Source: Phycisphaerae bacterium (lineage in GTDB: Bacteria; Planctomycetota; Phycisphaerae; Sedimentisphaerales; Anaerobacaceae). From it: 8,690 nucleotides of DNA. A model generated the notes under the pieces. The model did not search any database and was not told the DNA's origin. It saw nothing but the letters and a program-made list of their open reading frames with translations. The stretch lies in assembly GCA_030667885.1 (NCBI GenBank), contig DAOUVA010000155.1, forward strand, positions 1 through 8,690. The letters run 5' to 3'. This document shows, in pieces, positions 6,310 through 8,690 of this stretch (positions within the stretch are counted from its first letter, which is position 1; each line of letters starts with the position of its first letter). Position numbers and translations under genes: made by a program.

Positions 6310-7005
6310 TCATCTTTTTTTAAGCGTTACACTAATTCCGCTTCGAACAATGGTCTCCAGACTGGGATTCGTTGTTATCGCTTCCATATATTTCGGATCA
6401 GCCATCCCGGGATTAATGTTGTGCGCAATTACAAGACCGCCGGGACGGACCAACGGTAAAAGTTTATTGAGATAATCGATATAGCCTTCCTTATCTGCGT
6501 CGAGAAAGAGAATATCGATTGAGTCTTTCAGTTTCTTTACCTCCTCGTGGGCATCGCCTTCGACGAGTGTTATGACGCCGGCCATACCCGCTTTTTTGAA
6601 ATTAGCACGGGCGGTGGCGGCACGCTGTGCATCGATTTCATACGTCGTCAACTTGCCGCCGGTTTTTTGAAGCGCCATGCCGAACCAGATGCCGGAGTAG
6701 CCGGTAGATGTTCCTATCTCAACGACATTTTTTGCGTTCATTGATTCGGCCATAATGCGCAAAAACCGCCCATCCTGCGGCGGTACGTTTCTATAACTTT
6801 GGTTTCTGAGTATATTCTCGAGAACACCAAGTATTTTCTTCTCATTGTCATCTTTTGGAACAGTAGGCTTTTCAAGCTGGGAATCACCCTGCCGGCCTGC
6901 CCCCGGCCTTGATGGACGCTGACCGAGTGCATTTGAAAACAAGATTGCTGAGATTACAATGATAACAGTGCTGACTACGATAGTTGTACGTGCGGCATTT
7001 TTCAT
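6310..7005 (-). CDS. O-methyltransferase with N-terminal signal/anchor
   Basis: A 231-residue protein. Residues 1-28 form a signal peptide or membrane anchor: basic N-terminus, hydrophobic 9-25, possible cleavage after ALG at 28. A Pro/Arg/Gly-rich linker (about 29-50) comes next. The rest is a class I SAM-dependent O-methyltransferase domain of the COMT/CCoAOMT-like type. VVEIGTSTGYSGIW (94-107) is the SAM-binding motif I, YEID (122-125) the acidic end of strand 2, LVEGDAHE (147-154) and FLDADKEGYIDYL (167-179) the next motifs, and LPLVRPGGLVIAHN (183-196) the strand 5 region. D169 fits a divalent-metal ligand, but the usual D-N pair reads H195-N196. Either the catalytic domain faces the cytoplasm or the export is real and SAM supply is a puzzle. 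The substrate cannot be named. GAGGAG at 7015-7020 lies 9 bases before the ATG. It follows the haem membrane protein gene by 34 bases, so the two are probably an operon. Confidence 0.85.
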   Translation of the reverse strand: MKNAARTTIVVSTVIIVISAILFSNALGQRPSRPGAGRQGDSQLEKPTVPKDDNEKKILGVLENILRNQSYRNVPPQDGRFLRIMAESMNAKNVVEIGTSTGYSGIWFGMALQKTGGKLTTYEIDAQRAATARANFKKAGMAGVITLVEGDAHEEVKKLKDSIDILFLDADKEGYIDYLNKLLPLVRPGGLVIAHNINPGMADPKYMEAITTNPSLETIVRSGISVTLKKR

Positions 7006-7039
7006 TTTGCATGTCTCCTCATTTTAGATTCAGTTTCAG

Positions 7040-7801
7040 TTATTGCTCAATTTGTTTCGTTAAACAAACATTTACAGCATTCAAAGAAGTTGCGGTATTT
7101 TCTTGCCCGGCCGGTTGACCGGCCAATGAGTCACCATGAACGAACAGGTCTATAACCTTAAACAGCAGCACCGAGACACATAAGCTCATAGAAGCGAAGG
7201 AGCCGGGCGGTAACGGGTAGTTACGAGTCTCAAGCCAGACGATCCAGTTTTTCGGTATCTTGCCCATAGACAGCAGGTGAAGCACAATCATGAACATAAC
7301 AATGTAGGCGAGCTTCTGAAGAATCATCCACTTGCGCTTGCCGAGTTTTTGTACGCCGTTCTTAAAGGAAAATAAGGCTATTACCATAAAAAGGATGAAA
7401 ATCAGAAATCCCATAACGATTGTAAACCAGTGGCCGACAAACCAACTGAGAAAGTATTCTTCTGAATATTTCTCCGGAAACTTGAAGGGAAGATAGAAGA
7501 GCACCAGCAGAGCATGGGGAATCGTCATGAACGCCGCCGTCAACCCCAGAGTTCTGCGATAAGGCAGCAGCTTGTCGAAGTCCGAACTAAAACGCGACAG
7601 CGGACCAAGCAACAGCGCCAGACCAAGACAGTAAACCGACGCTATGGCCGTGCATTTTTCCGTCGTAAACAAAGAGAATGACTTTCCCCGGACGTCATGG
7701 TACCAAATGAAAAAGAAAAAGAAGGCAAGATATATGAGCCAGGTAATAATCCACTGCAGAGTTTTGTTTGAAAAGACATGCCTGGTTTTCGCTACTTTCA
7801 C
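7040..7801 (-). CDS. Ferric-reductase-like (MsrQ-like) haem membrane protein
   Basis: With the start chosen here, a 253-residue protein with about six membrane helices (roughly 15-34, 49-68, 84-104, 120-146, 158-179, 201-222) and a hydrophilic tail. It resembles the ferric reductase-like transmembrane domain shared by MsrQ/YedZ and related b-type cytochromes. YRRTLGL (81-87) is followed by H96 in the same helix, and W158 precedes LQKLAY (161-166) and H175 (VLHLL), in the usual spacing. H96 and H175 are likely haem ligands, and H124 (VGHWF) is a further candidate. The second helix-5 histidine expected in LH[RQ]L is Q162. It would carry electrons across the membrane to an unknown partner; no MsrP-like molybdoenzyme is in the window. 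The GTG at 7801 follows AGAAGGAGT (complement of 7811-7819) with 9-base spacing. A longer frame from a GTG at 7891 would add 30 basic residues. Confidence 0.75.
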   Translation of the reverse strand: MKVAKTRHVFSNKTLQWIITWLIYLAFFFFFIWYHDVRGKSFSLFTTEKCTAIASVYCLGLALLLGPLSRFSSDFDKLLPYRRTLGLTAAFMTIPHALLVLFYLPFKFPEKYSEEYFLSWFVGHWFTIVMGFLIFILFMVIALFSFKNGVQKLGKRKWMILQKLAYIVMFMIVLHLLSMGKIPKNWIVWLETRNYPLPPGSFASMSLCVSVLLFKVIDLFVHGDSLAGQPAGQENTATSLNAVNVCLTKQIEQ

Positions 7802-7810
7802 CTTCGTATC

Positions 7811-7819
7811 ACTCCTTCT
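7811..7819 (-). promoter_or_regulatory. Strong Shine-Dalgarno deciding the haem-protein start
   Basis: On the minus strand AGAAGGAGT precedes a GTG (complement of 7799-7801) by 9 bases. It is a better ribosome site than the GGAG 12 bases before the GTG at 7891, and the resulting protein starts just before the first membrane helix. Confidence 0.65.
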
Positions 7820-7971
7820 ATATACACAATACTGGGGTAGTTTGTCTTTTTTAAAGCCTTTGTTTAAAACCGATAATCCCTGATTGGCCACTGTTTCTAT
7901 TTACTCCGGCACCGGTTTTCACGTATACAGACGCTGACTAAGCCTGAAATATTGCCATTATTGGGAAAAAT

Positions 7972-8000
7972 ATTATAAAACAATGAGGAAAATCTGTTAT
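7972..8000 (-). promoter_or_regulatory. Sigma70-like promoter of the haem protein/methyltransferase unit
   Basis: On the minus strand ATAACA (complement of 7995-8000) and a perfect TATAAT (complement of 7972-7977) are 17 bases apart. Transcription would start near 7965, leaving about 165 bases before the preferred GTG at 7801, or about 75 before the alternative GTG at 7891. No other promoter is evident before the methyltransferase gene. Confidence 0.55.
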
Positions 8001-8221
8001 TTAGCTATTTTAACTGAGATTTCTCATATGCTCATGCTCAGATTATGCCTCCAAAACTTTAATTTCCACAAAAATAACAAAATCTCCTTCGATTTTCAAC
8101 AACCTTCAAGCCGGTCCCCCGGAATCTCACTTACTCCCCCCTAATCATTCAACCAAAAAGTTCTCGGAAAGTTATAACGGATTTGTTTTGATAGTGTCAT
8201 TGTTATGTTGCTATAAACAAC

Positions 8222-8256
8222 CGGGGCCTATACCGAATCAATCAGTATAAGCCCCG
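8222..8256 (-). terminator. Hairpin terminator of the right-edge gene
   Basis: Positions 8222-8233 pair with 8245-8256 to give a 12-bp stem around an 11-base loop, 53 bases past the right-edge gene's stop codon at 8310. On the minus-strand RNA all 12 pairs form, one being a G-U; on the plus strand the same position is a C-A mismatch. This favours minus-strand use. The run after it (GTTGTTTAT) is T-rich but not a pure T tract. Confidence 0.65.
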
Positions 8257-8309
8257 AGTTAATACAAATCTGCAATATCAACTATGCAATCTTAGCTGCC
8301 GGTTCCGGT

Positions 8310-8690
8310 TTAACGCGAATAGAGACGAATATCGTCAAAGTACATCATACCTGCACCGCCAGCGACAGGATTACTCCTGTTTCCAAGGCCAATGGTAATC
8401 GTATTGACGTTGGTAAGGTTCACACCCTGGTCGGCAAACGCCTGAAGGTCGATATTCCATTCGGTCCATGAAATTATTTGCGCTGCGTTAGGATTATCAT
8501 GATTGACCACAGCGCTATCGTTGAGTGCAACGTACAAATTCTCAGCAGCGTTACCCGCAGTGCCTCGGAACCAAATTGTTAGTGTGTTGATACCTTTGAA
8601 TGTCCAGTCACGATTGGAAGTCAATGTTAAGGTCGCCTCTGATTTCCCAACAACATTATCGTAGGACATCGGCATCGATTGTAAATCGCC
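8310..8690 (-). CDS. Extracellular beta-sandwich protein, C-terminal part
   Basis: The minus-strand frame is open from the right edge to the TAA at 8310-8312, giving the last 126 residues of a longer protein. Methionines near the edge are internal; the five codons before the first one are also open. The segment runs SMPMSYDN, SEATLTL, RDWTFKGINTLTIWFRG, LYVALNDSAVV, WTEWNIDLQAF, VNTITIGLGNR and MMYFDDIRLYSR. This is the strand pattern of a jelly-roll, carbohydrate-binding-like domain common at the C-terminus of planctomycetal extracellular proteins, often attached to LamG or glycan-related domains. The chain ends right after DDIRLYSR, with no PEP-CTERM sorting tail or membrane anchor visible. 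What the upstream part does cannot be told. A terminator follows at 8222-8256. Confidence 0.75.
   Translation of the reverse strand, partial: GDLQSMPMSYDNVVGKSEATLTLTSNRDWTFKGINTLTIWFRGTAGNAAENLYVALNDSAVVNHDNPNAAQIISWTEWNIDLQAFADQGVNLTNVNTITIGLGNRSNPVAGGAGMMYFDDIRLYSR

Larger units (their letters stand above)
7802..8221. other. AT-rich intergenic region, no clear gene
   Basis: Mostly AT-rich DNA between two minus-strand transcription units. It holds the promoter at 7972-8000, the upstream GTG frame of the haem-protein gene (7802-7891), and two C-rich runs (around 8116-8120 and 8137-8142). On the minus strand an AAGGAG (complement of about 8084-8089) is followed only by very short frames. I recognise no RNA family or repeat here. 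Confidence 0.5.

Noticed and set aside
8043..8102. 19-residue minus-strand frame with TTG starts in the AT-rich gap
   Set aside because: It reads plausibly (contains KIEGDFVIFVEIKV), but it has no ATG and no ribosome site ahead of it; the AAGGAG nearby lies inside the frame.

Overview
The window looks like chromosomal DNA from a Planctomycetota bacterium, most likely of the Phycisphaerae/Sedimentisphaerales type. This is inferred from protein style, not from a marker gene. The pointers are two pseudopilin-like proteins with a GFTLIELLVVIAI start and an (H-X9-)DG C-terminus, a secreted PQQ-like beta-propeller protein with the DWTRFRGP...WSDTKNLKWKTPLPG opening, and a right-edge beta-sandwich domain ending in MYFDDIRLYSR. 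There are no rRNA or tRNA genes, mobile elements or CRISPR arrays that I can see.

Layout. At 1-158 (-) is the N-terminal part of an unrecognised gene running off the left edge, divergent from a YgjP/DUF45-type zinc metallopeptidase at 295-861 (+). Two paralogous pseudopilin-like genes follow (968-1753 and 1933-2787, +), each behind its own sigma70-like promoter. Next come two lipoproteins on the + strand: a 72-residue one whose mature part is almost entirely nine degenerate pentapeptides rich in His, Glu and Pro (3071-3289), and a transglutaminase-like one (3338-4687). A strong intrinsic terminator at 4817-4872 closes that unit. The beta-propeller protein (4989-6275, +) converges on a two-gene minus-strand unit: a six-helix ferric-reductase-like haem protein (7801 to 7040) followed by an O-methyltransferase with an N-terminal signal or anchor (7005 to 6310). 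An AT-rich gap of several hundred bases carries a good minus-strand promoter and a terminator. The right edge holds the C-terminal 126 residues of a minus-strand extracellular protein (8690 to 8310).

How the genes may work together. Nearly everything after the first two genes is predicted to be exported, lipidated or membrane-bound, so this is a cell-envelope neighbourhood. The only plausible functional pairings are the repeat lipoprotein with the transglutaminase, and the haem membrane protein with the anchored methyltransferase. Both are inferences from spacing and strand. I found no clear undescribed system. The best leads are those two pairs, together with the unusual residues in the methyltransferase (His at a usual metal-ligand Asp) and in the haem protein (Gln where MsrQ-like proteins usually have His).
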